From: Anaerolineae bacterium
GTDB taxonomy: Bacteria; Chloroflexota; Anaerolineae; Aggregatilineales; Phototrophicaceae
Direction: 5' to 3'
NCBI GenBank assembly: GCA_022826865.1
Contig: JAJDUC010000056.1
Span: forward strand, 62,001-126,000
DNA: 64,000 nucleotides
The position numbers and the translations under genes were made by a program. This document shows, piece after piece, positions 25,361 through 33,283 of this stretch; the stretch's first letter is position 1; the number at the start of each line of letters is the position of its first letter. Under the pieces are notes generated by a model that had not been told where the DNA came from, did no database searches, and saw only the letters and a program-made list of their open reading frames with translations.

Positions 25361-26614
25361 ATGGCGACCGTTGACGAACAGGTCGATGTCTTGATGTCCG
25401 GCACCGCCTATGGCGATCCGGATACGCGGGAGAACATGACAAAGGACTTACGCAAGCGCCTGCTCGAATGCGAGCGGGAAGGGCGGCCGCTGCGGGTCTA
25501 TTGCGGATATGATCCGCGCACATCGGACTTGCATCTGGGCCATACCATCACCATGCGCAAACTGCGCCAGTTCCAAGAGTTTGGGCATGACGTGACCTTC
25601 CTGGTCGGCACATTTACAAGTTTGATCGGCGATCCATCCGACAAAGATACCGCCCGCGATCAACTCACCATGCGAGATGTCGAAGAAAATGCCCGCAGCT
25701 ATGCCGAGCAGGCTTTTAAGATTCTCGACGAAGACAAGACCCGCGTTCGCCGCAACGACGAATGGCTTTCCCCCCTGGATTTCGCCGATATCATTCGTTT
25801 GGCCAGCCATTACACCGTGCAGCAATTCCTGGCGCGGGAGAACTTCGCCAACCGCATCGACGAGGGCAAAGCGATCTATTTGCATGAGTTTTTCTACGCT
25901 TTGATGCAGGCTTATGATGCAGTGGCGCAGGAAGCCGATGTGCAAGTCGGCGGGCAAGACCAGCTATTCAACATCCTGGTGGCCGGGCGCAAATTGCAGT
26001 CCGGGCTGGGCCAGAAGCCGCAGATCGCGATTATCATGGGCGAAAGCCTGCCGGGCACAGATGGTGAAATCAAGATGTCGAAGAGCCTGGGCAATCACAT
26101 TCCGCTTCTCTCCGAACCCTGGGATATGTACGGCAAAGTCATGAGCCTGCCGGACAAAGTCATGGGGATCTATCACAAGCTCATTCTGGGCTGGACGCCG
26201 CCCCGGGTTGCGGAAATGGAAGCCAGGCTTGCCTCCGGCGAGATCCACCCCAACGAGACGAAGATGAAGTTGGCGCGGGAAATCGTAAGCATCTTTCACA
26301 GCGCCACCGCCGCGGCCGCGGCCCAACGCCGGTGGGACGAGGTTTTCCGCAGCGGTGGCGGTCTGCCGGCAGACATGGCCGAAGTGGAGTTGGCCAGTGA
26401 AGAAGGCGTGCGCGATATCCTCGTGCGACTTAACATGGTCAGCAGCCGGGGCGAAGCCAGACGACTGATCCAGCAAAATGGCGTGCGCCTTAACGAACAG
26501 GCGGTGAATAGCCTGCAGGCGACGGTCACGCCCGAGATGTTGCCGGCTGTGCTGCAAGTGGGCAAACGCCGCTTCGTCCGACTGGTGAAAGCGAACGGCG
26601 ACGGCCGCGAGTAA
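25361..26614 (+). CDS. tyrS: Tyrosine--tRNA ligase
   Basis: Class I synthetase. HLGH (in DLHLGHTITMRKL, about residue 50) and KMSKSLGN (about 230) are the two signatures, and the C-terminal ~70 residues are an S4 RNA-binding domain (MVSSRGEARRLIQQNGVRLN). The architecture matches the TyrZ-like group. I use the ATG at 25361, preceded by AGGGAG, giving 417 aa; an ATG at 25331 would add 10 residues and lacks a ribosome site. The stop is 4 bp before the next gene, so they are probably one transcript. Confidence 0.97.
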   Translation: MATVDEQVDVLMSGTAYGDPDTRENMTKDLRKRLLECEREGRPLRVYCGYDPRTSDLHLGHTITMRKLRQFQEFGHDVTFLVGTFTSLIGDPSDKDTARDQLTMRDVEENARSYAEQAFKILDEDKTRVRRNDEWLSPLDFADIIRLASHYTVQQFLARENFANRIDEGKAIYLHEFFYALMQAYDAVAQEADVQVGGQDQLFNILVAGRKLQSGLGQKPQIAIIMGESLPGTDGEIKMSKSLGNHIPLLSEPWDMYGKVMSLPDKVMGIYHKLILGWTPPRVAEMEARLASGEIHPNETKMKLAREIVSIFHSATAAAAAQRRWDEVFRSGGGLPADMAEVELASEEGVRDILVRLNMVSSRGEARRLIQQNGVRLNEQAVNSLQATVTPEMLPAVLQVGKRRFVRLVKANGDGRE

Positions 26615-26618
26615 TACC

Positions 26619-27443
26619 TTGCCCACCGGCAGCGATTACACGATTGACGAACTCATCAGCGTCTGCATTTCGCGGCAATTGCGCGCGGGCGATGTTTGGG
26701 CGCAGGGCATCAATACGCCCTTGGTTGCTGCCGGTTTGATATTAGGCAAGATTCGTTATGCGCCGAGCGCCCGGTTCACCTCGGCAATCGGCCAGGCGCT
26801 GGTCCAGGACTGGGGGCCGCTGGGCATCGCCCGCGCCGAAGAGCTCTGGGTGGGCAAGGGGCTGATCCATCTCGGATTTGCCGCCGGCGCCGCCGAGATC
26901 CTGCCAAAGTTCAGCCCAAAAGAGTTCTTCCGTCCGGCCCAGCTGGACCGGTTGGGGAACTCAAATAATATCGCCTTTGGGCGCGACTACCGCCGGCCGC
27001 GGATGCGCTTGCCGGGCAGCGGCGGCATTCCCGATGTCACGCCCTGCTACGATCACAGCTACCTCTATGTGCCGCGTCACTCCCGCTTGACCTTCAGCAG
27101 AAAACTCGACTTTGTCAGTGGGTTGGGCCATGTCCCGGGCCGGGCGCGGGGCGCTGGTCCGCGTTATCTGATTAGCGATCTGGGCCAATTTGACTGGCAG
27201 AACGGCAGCATGCGCTTGACGCATCTCCATCCGGATGTGGATATCAAGACCGTCCTGCGCAAGACCGGCTTCGAGCTTGAAATCGCTGAGGACCTGCGCG
27301 CAACGGCGCCGCCAGATGCCGAGGACCTGCGCCTTCTGCGAGAAGAGATTGATCCGCTCGGCACGCGCAAGCTCGAAACCCTCGGCGGCGCGGCGCGCAA
27401 AAGCCTGCTGCGGGATATCCTGGCTCGGGAGCGCCGGATCTAA
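26619..27443 (+). CDS. CoA-transferase family subunit B, IpdB-like, lacking the usual catalytic Glu
   Basis: 274 aa, class I CoA-transferase beta-subunit fold. It shows QLDRLGNSN, RMRLPGSGG, FVSGLGH, LISDLGQFDW, MRLTHLHPDVD and LRLLREEIDPLG. In true GctB/ScoB-type subunits a catalytic Glu lies in a Y-E-S-G or E-N-G motif about 40-50 residues in. Here the corresponding stretch is ARFTSAIGQ with no Glu, as I recall for IpdB, the partner of the steroid-ring hydrolase IpdA. Start is TTG at 26619 with a weak ribosome site, so translation is probably coupled to tyrS. The likely A subunit is at 30968. The stop codon overlaps that of the opposing gene (CTAA). Confidence 0.8.
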   Translation: MPTGSDYTIDELISVCISRQLRAGDVWAQGINTPLVAAGLILGKIRYAPSARFTSAIGQALVQDWGPLGIARAEELWVGKGLIHLGFAAGAAEILPKFSPKEFFRPAQLDRLGNSNNIAFGRDYRRPRMRLPGSGGIPDVTPCYDHSYLYVPRHSRLTFSRKLDFVSGLGHVPGRARGAGPRYLISDLGQFDWQNGSMRLTHLHPDVDIKTVLRKTGFELEIAEDLRATAPPDAEDLRLLREEIDPLGTRKLETLGGAARKSLLRDILARERRI

Positions 27444-29203
27444 CTGAAGCCTGCTGCCGGGCGCCAGTCCTGGATGCCGCGGAAGCGGTCGGCCGCCGCG
27501 GACATGAAGCCGAGCTGAATCCCTTCCACTGTGTCGCGGACGACATAGCTGTACAGCGGGTAATAGATCGGCCGGGCGATTGCCCCTTCCGCGAAGGCAA
27601 GCTGAAATTGCTTGTAAAGTTGGGCGCGCCGGATGCCATAGATTTCCGCGCGCGCAGATTCCAGCAATTCGGCGGTCGCAATGTCCGAAGCGGCGCCGTA
27701 ATTCTTGCCGCTCTTGTGCTGGGCCGGGTGCCAAAAGCGAAACAGGTCCGGATCCGCCCCAATATGCTGTCTGACGAGCGCCGTGTCGAACCGGCCCGTT
27801 TCCAGGCGATCCAGCAGATCGGCGGCCTCCACTGGCTCGACGCTGACATCCAGACCCAGAAGGCGCCATTGCGCGGCAATCGCCTCGCCCAGACTCCGCA
27901 ATTCGCCCCGGTCTTCCAGTAGCAATGTGAAACCTGGCCAAGCATCCGCCCCGGTCGAATCAGCGTCTGCGGATTCGTCAGCGCCTTCGTTTGCAGCGGC
28001 CGCCTCAAGCAGCGATTGCGCATGCGCCAAGTCGTATGTATTCCAAAATGGCTCCGGCTGGTAGGCGGCTAAGCCCGGCGGGTAAGGGCTATCGGCATAA
28101 GTTGCCGCCAATTCAAGATGGGCCGCCACCAATTCCGGGACATTCAAGCTCAGCGATAGCGCCTGACGCAGACGACGTTCAGCAAAGGGCTCGACATTCC
28201 AGTTGAAGATCAAAATGCCGAGAGTCCCGTCCGTCTGCAAATGAAGGCGGCTGTCCGACGGAAAGCCAGCGCCTTCCGCCAAGTGAAGATTCGCCATGGC
28301 ATCCAGGTCGCCCGCCAAAAATGCGCTGGCCGCGGCATCGGCGTCGGGGTAGAGATGAAACCAGATTTCGCGATACTTGTATCCGCTCGCCGCTTCCGGG
28401 CGGGCGCTGTAGACCGGCGACGGCAGCAGTTGCACGGCGCTGACGCCGCCTTCAAGCGAGCCGATCAATTTGCCGAGTTGAAACGCTCCCGTCCCGACCG
28501 GCGACAGATTGAAGGGATGACGAGCCAATTCCTTCGCGGAGCTGCCGCGCAGGGCGTGTTCCGGCAGCAGACCAATCGTCAGCAGATAAGGAAAGCTGCT
28601 GAATGGCTGGGCCAGGCGAAAACGCACAAGATGTTCCGACAGCTTCTGGGTTTCGACCGTGCGCCAGAATTCGCTATTTGGCAGCGGAACGCTGTCATCG
28701 GCCTCGCTCACGAGCGCGATGGTGTAGATGACATCGTCGGCGCTGAAGGGAAGGCCGTTCTGCCATTGCGCGTCCTCGCGCAATATGACGACATACTCAA
28801 GACCGTCGCCCGATACGACTAAATCGGCGGCCAGACGCGGGACCACTTCACCGTAGTCGTTGACCGCGAAGAGACCTTCGAATATGAGGCTGCTTATGTC
28901 TTCATCGACCGGGTTCAAGTGGGCGAAGAGCGGATTCAAGCGGCTCAGCCTGCCGACCAGGCCTTCACGGAAACTGGCCGCCCCAGACGCCAACGTCGCG
29001 GCCGAATCCGGCGTCGGCGCCGCCGAAGTTGCCGACTCGGTTGACAGCGTTGGCACTGGCGTTGCGGTGGGAGACGCCGCCCGCGGCGGAATGGCCGGCG
29101 AGCGAGCGCTGCGATAGACCAGGCCGGCGGAGAATAGAATGACGGCGATAAGGAGCGCGAAAAATTGCCAGCGAAAACCGCGAAACATGCCCGGCCTCAG
29201 CAA
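27440..29203 (-). CDS. Family 5 extracellular solute-binding protein (peptide/nickel type)
   Basis: 587 aa. A signal-anchor-like segment (about residues 10-28) has no lipobox Cys and is followed by a Thr/Pro/Ser linker. The SBP_bac_5 fold then starts at NPLFAHLNPVDEDISSLIFEGLF with typical YVVILREDAQWQNGLPFSADDVIYTI. Such proteins deliver oligopeptides, nickel or similar ligands to ABC permeases. No permease or ATPase is next to it, so it is an orphan in this window. It lies 82 bp downstream of secG on the same strand. Confidence 0.9.
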   Translation of the reverse strand: MLRPGMFRGFRWQFFALLIAVILFSAGLVYRSARSPAIPPRAASPTATPVPTLSTESATSAAPTPDSAATLASGAASFREGLVGRLSRLNPLFAHLNPVDEDISSLIFEGLFAVNDYGEVVPRLAADLVVSGDGLEYVVILREDAQWQNGLPFSADDVIYTIALVSEADDSVPLPNSEFWRTVETQKLSEHLVRFRLAQPFSSFPYLLTIGLLPEHALRGSSAKELARHPFNLSPVGTGAFQLGKLIGSLEGGVSAVQLLPSPVYSARPEAASGYKYREIWFHLYPDADAAASAFLAGDLDAMANLHLAEGAGFPSDSRLHLQTDGTLGILIFNWNVEPFAERRLRQALSLSLNVPELVAAHLELAATYADSPYPPGLAAYQPEPFWNTYDLAHAQSLLEAAAANEGADESADADSTGADAWPGFTLLLEDRGELRSLGEAIAAQWRLLGLDVSVEPVEAADLLDRLETGRFDTALVRQHIGADPDLFRFWHPAQHKSGKNYGAASDIATAELLESARAEIYGIRRAQLYKQFQLAFAEGAIARPIYYPLYSYVVRDTVEGIQLGFMSAAADRFRGIQDWRPAAGFS

Positions 29204-29285
29204 GACCCGAAGGACGATTGATCAATTATACCGGTCGTCTCTGCGTTCCAAAGCAGCGATTTCCCGATGGAAGCTCGGGCGCTGT

Positions 29286-29513
29286 CTAACTTGATGTCGC
29301 CACGGAGAAAAGGGCGATGCCCAAGAATGCAATCGAAAGGAAGATTGTGATGCGAAAAAGTGTCTTTTCCAGGCCGCGGCGGGTACGGGCGATACCGCCG
29401 CCGGCGTCGCCACCGAGCAAACTGCCCAGCGCTCCACCTTTCACCTGAAGCAGAATCAGGATGATCAAGGCAATAGAAATGACGATGGACGTAATTTGCA
29501 GAGCCACTGCCAT
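29286..29513 (-). CDS. secG: Preprotein translocase subunit SecG
   Basis: 75 aa with two membrane segments joined by the conserved cytoplasmic loop GGALGSLLGGDAGGGIARTRRGLEK. SecG assists SecYE by easing SecA cycling. The ATG at 29513 has GGGAG upstream; a longer in-frame start at 29546 would add 11 polar residues. Confidence 0.93.
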   Translation of the reverse strand: MAVALQITSIVISIALIILILLQVKGGALGSLLGGDAGGGIARTRRGLEKTLFRITIFLSIAFLGIALFSVATSS

Positions 29514-29553
29514 GTCTTCACTCCCGGCGCATCTTGCGGCTGGCAACGCCGCT

Positions 29554-29582
29554 ACTCTAGCATCGTCGCGCTTGTATTTCCA
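29554..29582 (-). promoter_or_regulatory. Putative promoter of secG
   Basis: Minus strand TGGAAA (29577-29582), 17 bp, TAGAGT (29554-29559), about 41 bp upstream of the ATG. Confidence 0.45.
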
Positions 29583-29639
29583 GCGCGAAACAGCTCAATC
29601 GCGCTTTTTCCAACACTGCGTATACGCTGTCGCAGTCAA

Positions 29640-30821
29640 TTAGTCGCGCAGTGATTGCAGATAGGCAATCGCCGCGTCCAGTTGCGCATCGCCGTCAGCG
29701 TCAGCTGCCGGGTCCCCTTCGACGACGATGTCGGGTGTGATGCCCTGCCGGTGAATCCAGTTGCCGCTCGGCGTCAGCCAGCGACCAACTGTGATGCGCA
29801 GGCCGCCGCCGTTGGCGAGTTTCGGGATGTTCTGCACGGTGCCTTTGCCGAATGTGGTTTCGCCAATGATGATGGCGACGCCATAATCCTGCATGGCGCC
29901 GGCAATGACTTCGGAAGCGCTCGCGCTGGTTTCGTCAACGAGAACAACAATCGGCGCCTGCAATCCAGCGTAGCTGCCGCTTGCCCGCGTGATCTCCTCG
30001 GCTTGATCGCGCGCGACCTGCCGCAGCAGCACGCCATCCTCGATGAAGGCGCTGCCGATTTCCACAGCGCTCGCCAGCGTGCCGCCGGGGTTGTTGCGTA
30101 TATCGAAAATCAGGCCCTTGCTGTTATTGATATCTACCGCCTCCAAAGCGTCGTCTAACTGCCTGCGGGAAAGATCATGGAAATCCCGCATGGCAATGTA
30201 GGCGATGTTGTCGCCTACGATTGCATGAGACACATTTGGCAAGTCGAATGTTTCGCGAACGATTTCAAAAGCGACCAGCTTGTCATCCCGCTTGAAGGTT
30301 ATGGTGACAGCTGTGCCGCGCGGACCTTGCATAAGCGCGGTCAATTCGGTTTGTGTGAAACCGGCGACGCGCTGTCCATCAACTTCAAAGAAGATATCGC
30401 CGGGAAGCACGCCGGCGGCCTCCGCGGGCGACTCCGGGATAACGCTTACCACTGTCAGCGCGCCCGAATCCACGCTGGTCCCCGCAAAGACGCCAATACC
30501 GGTGAACTTGCCGCTGAAATCCGTGCTGCGATTGAATAGCTCCGGACGTATATAGCCGCTATGCTCATCCTTGAGGGTGGCGACCATGCCGCTGATAGCG
30601 CCGTCGACAAGTGTCTCAATCTCGATCGGATCTATGTAGCGCTCTTTGATAATTGAATAGGCATCCCAAAACGCTTCAAATGCCTTCTCCATATCGCTTG
30701 GAGCGCTTTTGCGGAGATCGGTCAGGCTGCCTAGGGCGAAACCCAGCGTGAAAACCAGGGCCGCCAGCAGAATCGCGGGACCAAGATGGGGATTGCGCCT
30801 GAAGATCCGCATCCATTTCAT
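29640..30821 (-). CDS. ctpA: S41-family C-terminal processing peptidase
   Basis: 393 aa. One N-terminal membrane segment (about 13-32), a PDZ domain (LTVVSVIPESPAEAAGVLPGD), and the S41 core with catalytic Ser in VLVDETSASASE and Lys in TTFGKGTVQN. These are tail-specific serine peptidases outside the membrane that trim or degrade envelope proteins. The C-terminal region follows the usual pattern (ITVGRWLTPSGNWI). ATG with GGGAG 7 bp upstream. Divergent from the CoA-transferase A gene. Confidence 0.95.
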   Translation of the reverse strand: MKWMRIFRRNPHLGPAILLAALVFTLGFALGSLTDLRKSAPSDMEKAFEAFWDAYSIIKERYIDPIEIETLVDGAISGMVATLKDEHSGYIRPELFNRSTDFSGKFTGIGVFAGTSVDSGALTVVSVIPESPAEAAGVLPGDIFFEVDGQRVAGFTQTELTALMQGPRGTAVTITFKRDDKLVAFEIVRETFDLPNVSHAIVGDNIAYIAMRDFHDLSRRQLDDALEAVDINNSKGLIFDIRNNPGGTLASAVEIGSAFIEDGVLLRQVARDQAEEITRASGSYAGLQAPIVVLVDETSASASEVIAGAMQDYGVAIIIGETTFGKGTVQNIPKLANGGGLRITVGRWLTPSGNWIHRQGITPDIVVEGDPAADADGDAQLDAAIAYLQSLRD

Positions 30822-30861
30822 CGCGCCGCTCCCAGACAGGTAGAAGAATCATTACCGATAT

Positions 30862-30890
30862 AGTATAAGCTAAGCGTCTTTTGCTTAGAA
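30862..30890 (-). promoter_or_regulatory. Putative promoter of ctpA with an internal inverted repeat
   Basis: Minus strand TTCTAA (30885-30890), 17 bp, TATACT (30862-30867). An inverted repeat CTAAGC-N7-GCTTAG (30870-30888) fills most of the spacer and overlaps the -35 box; it may be an operator or chance. Confidence 0.4.
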
Positions 30891-30967
30891 ACTGTGGGAT
30901 CGCGTCCAGTCCATGTCCGGCGTTAATGCCGCGCAGGCGGCGCGCAAGCCATAAGAAGGCCGACCCA

Positions 30968-31768
30968 ATGACCGATGTCTACGTTTCTTTGGAAGAAGCG
31001 GCCGCCGCGGTGCAAGATGGCGCTACGCTAGCGCTGGGCGGCATGACTTTGTACCGGCGGCCGGTCCGCTATGTTGCGGCATTGCTGAAGCGCCAGCGAC
31101 CGCCGCGCGACTTAAACTTGCTCAGCTTCACCGGCGGCATCGAATCGGACCTGCTGGTCGGCGCGGGCTGCGTGAGCCGGGTTCGTTCCGCATATTTTGG
31201 ATTAGAAGCATTTGGTTTGGCGCCGATGTTCACTCAACAGGCGCAGGGGGACGCGATCGATGTGATGGAGGAGACCGAAACGAGCATCGTCATGGGCATT
31301 CGCGCGCAAGTGGCGGGCGTCGGTTTCATGCCGTCGCGCGCCTGGCTGGGAACGGACCTGCCCGATCTGCGCCCCGATGTCAAGACGGTGCGCGATCCAT
31401 ACCGAGACGAGGAGTTGGTCGCCTTCCCGGCCATAACATGCGATGTGGCGGTTATCCATGGATTGGCCGGCGACCGGCATGGCAATGTCATGATCAACAA
31501 CAACTTGGGCATCGACATGGAATTGGTCTACCTGGCCGATATCGTTATCGCCACGGTTGAACGGGTCGTGGATGAACTGGAGCGCTCGACCGACGGCGTC
31601 ATCATTCCGCAGCCCGGCTGCGACATGGTGGTGGAAGCGCCGGGCGGCGCCGCGCCGACAAGCTGTTATCCCCTGTATCCAGTGAATGGCGAGGAGATTC
31701 TGCGTTATACCGAAGCCTGCAACGCCGGCCGATTTCAGGAATACTTAAAACAGTTTACACAATCTTGA
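30968..31768 (+). CDS. CoA-transferase family subunit A, IpdA-like
   Basis: 266 aa with the alpha-subunit pattern: VQDGATLALGG near the N-terminus, LNLLSFTGGIESDLLVGAG, AYFGLEAFGLAP, VGFMPSRAWLGTDL, AITCDVAVIHGLAGDRHGN. It should pair with the B subunit at 26619, 3.5 kb upstream on the same strand. E80 in YFGLEAFG is a candidate for the catalytic Glu that IpdA-type hydrolases carry in this subunit; that is inference from memory. ATG at 30968 follows AAGAAGG; a frame open to 30881 has no ribosome site. The stop codon forms the edge of repeat copy B. Confidence 0.82.
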   Translation: MTDVYVSLEEAAAAVQDGATLALGGMTLYRRPVRYVAALLKRQRPPRDLNLLSFTGGIESDLLVGAGCVSRVRSAYFGLEAFGLAPMFTQQAQGDAIDVMEETETSIVMGIRAQVAGVGFMPSRAWLGTDLPDLRPDVKTVRDPYRDEELVAFPAITCDVAVIHGLAGDRHGNVMINNNLGIDMELVYLADIVIATVERVVDELERSTDGVIIPQPGCDMVVEAPGGAAPTSCYPLYPVNGEEILRYTEACNAGRFQEYLKQFTQS

Positions 31769-31960
31769 CAGGGCAATCGCATCAAATTGAAATTGCGCTG
31801 ATAAATGACAGTTTCCCCTCATAATTCGTAATCTGTAGGGGCGTTTCGCTGAAACGCCCACAATTTGTAGGCATATTCAAGGGGCGTCTCACGAGACGCC
31901 CCTACATTTTCGCAATTTTCGTGGGGAACGTCTCATTATGATTTTGAAGCGATTGCCCTG
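31769..31960 (-). mobile_element. MITE-like inverted-repeat element, copy B
   Basis: 192 bp, inverted relative to copies A and C. Ends CAGGGCAATCGCATCAAA and, on the other strand, CAGGGCAATCGCTTCAAA. Flanked by ACAATCTTGA (31759-31768) and ACATTCTTGA (31961-31970), a 10 bp duplication with one mismatch. The left duplication is the last codons and TGA stop of the preceding gene, so the reading frame ends exactly at the element border. Non-coding; same two internal palindromes. Confidence 0.85.
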
Positions 31961-31978
31961 ACATTCTTGACCCAATTC

Positions 31979-32007
31979 TTGCGAGAATGAATTTTGCGCG
32001 ATATAAT
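31979..32007 (+). promoter_or_regulatory. Promoter of the thiamine uptake operon
   Basis: TTGCGA (31979-31984), 17 bp, perfect TATAAT (32002-32007), placing transcription start near 32014, just before the riboswitch. The -35 starts 18 bp from the end of repeat copy B. Confidence 0.75.
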
Positions 32008-32023
32008 GCCGTCTAACAACATT

Positions 32024-32126
32024 TGTTGAGACTTGGGGAGCTCACGAAAGTGGGCTGAGAGGGCATCAAAAAAATGCCGACCCATAGACCTGATCCAGGT
32101 AATGCTGGCGTAGGGATGTCTGCAAT
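32024..32126 (+). promoter_or_regulatory. TPP riboswitch (THI element)
   Basis: Diagnostic core sequences in order: GGGGAGCTC, GGGCTGAGAGGG (containing the CTGAGA pyrimidine-sensor core), then GACCC, ACCTGATCCAGGTAATGCTGGCGTAGGGA. Outer AGAC/GTCT segments can pair as P1. It binds thiamine pyrophosphate. A strong terminator starts 13 nt later, so control is most likely transcription attenuation of thiBPQ when TPP is abundant. Confidence 0.96.
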
Positions 32127-32138
32127 ACCCTTGCTTTA

Positions 32139-32179
32139 GCCACCCCTGTACACACCCCAACAGGGGTGGCTTCTTTTTT
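32139..32179 (+). terminator. Riboswitch-controlled intrinsic terminator
   Basis: Perfect 10 bp stem GCCACCCCTG / CAGGGGTGGC around a 12 nt loop, followed by TTCTTTTTT. It is positioned as the expression platform of the TPP riboswitch, 52 bp before thiB. Confidence 0.9.
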
Positions 32180-32230
32180 CAGGATTATGGGCTCCTCGGG
32201 TCGCCGATCCGCCAATGAGAGGAGTCTCTT

Positions 32231-33283
32231 ATGTTTGCACGTCTGCTTTTAGCGCTGCTCGCCCTATGCCTGTTTGCCGGCGCTGTCCTATCACAAGAGG
32301 GTGATTCAGTTGTCGTATTGACGCACGACAGCTTCGCCATGTCCGAAGCCGTGCTGACCGCCTTCGAGGAAGCCAACGGCATCAAAGTGGAGATTCTGCG
32401 ATCGGGCGATGCCGGCCAAATGGTAAACCAGGCGGTCCTCAGCGTGAACAATCCGCTGGGGGATCTGCTCTATGGCGTGGACAACAGTTTTCTGAGCCGG
32501 GCCTTGAACGCCGGCATCTTCACGCCTTATGAATCGCCCGCGTTAGAATTCGTCTCCGCCGAATACCTGCCGGATGACACGTATCGCGTGACACCGGTGA
32601 ATTATGGCGATGTTTGCCTCAATTACGATATCGCCTATTTCGAAGAAGAGAGTCTCGCGCTGCCGGAAAGCCTGGGCGACCTCGCGCTGCCGGAATACGC
32701 CCGATTGCTGGTTGTTGAGAACCCGGCAACATCCTCGCCGGGTCTAGCCTTCCTTTTGGCGACCATCGCTGAATTTGGGGACGATGAGGAATACAGCTAT
32801 CTGGATTTCTGGGAAGACCTGCGCGAAAACGATGTGCTGGTCGCGCAAGGTTGGACCGATGCCTATTACGGCGAATTCACCGTGGGCAGCCGCGGCAGCG
32901 GCACGCGCCCGCTGGTGGTCAGTTATGCCAGCAGCCCGCCGGCCGAGGTCTACTATAGCGATGATCCCGAGGGCGAGGCCGTCAGCGGCGCCATCATCAA
33001 CGATGACATGTGCTTCCGGCAGATTGAATACGCCGGCATTTTGTCGGGCGCGGCGAACGTGGCGGGGGCGCAGCTATTCATCGATTTCATGCTCAGCCCA
33101 GCATTCCAGGAAGAATTGCCGCTGAATATGTTTGTATTTCCTGTCGTGCAAGACGTGGATTTGCCGGAGGTGTTTCTGGCGCATGCGGCAATCCCGGAGC
33201 AGCCGGCCGCAGTGGATCCAGCGCTGATTGAAGAAGAGCGCGAAGAATGGATTCAAGCCTGGTCCGAGGTCATGCTGCGTTGA
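32231..33283 (+). CDS. thiB: Thiamine ABC transporter substrate-binding protein
   Basis: 350 aa. Signal peptide of about 22 residues ending near VLSQ, with no lipobox Cys. The mature protein starts VVVLTHDSFAMSEAVLTAFEEANGIKVE, the usual ThiB/TbpA opening, and has NPLGDLLYGVDNSFLSRALNAG and a conserved MCFRQIEYAGIL stretch. It captures thiamine or its phosphates outside the cell. GAGAGGAG precedes the ATG. The riboswitch upstream and thiP-thiQ downstream strongly support the assignment. Confidence 0.93.
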   Translation: MFARLLLALLALCLFAGAVLSQEGDSVVVLTHDSFAMSEAVLTAFEEANGIKVEILRSGDAGQMVNQAVLSVNNPLGDLLYGVDNSFLSRALNAGIFTPYESPALEFVSAEYLPDDTYRVTPVNYGDVCLNYDIAYFEEESLALPESLGDLALPEYARLLVVENPATSSPGLAFLLATIAEFGDDEEYSYLDFWEDLRENDVLVAQGWTDAYYGEFTVGSRGSGTRPLVVSYASSPPAEVYYSDDPEGEAVSGAIINDDMCFRQIEYAGILSGAANVAGAQLFIDFMLSPAFQEELPLNMFVFPVVQDVDLPEVFLAHAAIPEQPAAVDPALIEEEREEWIQAWSEVMLR

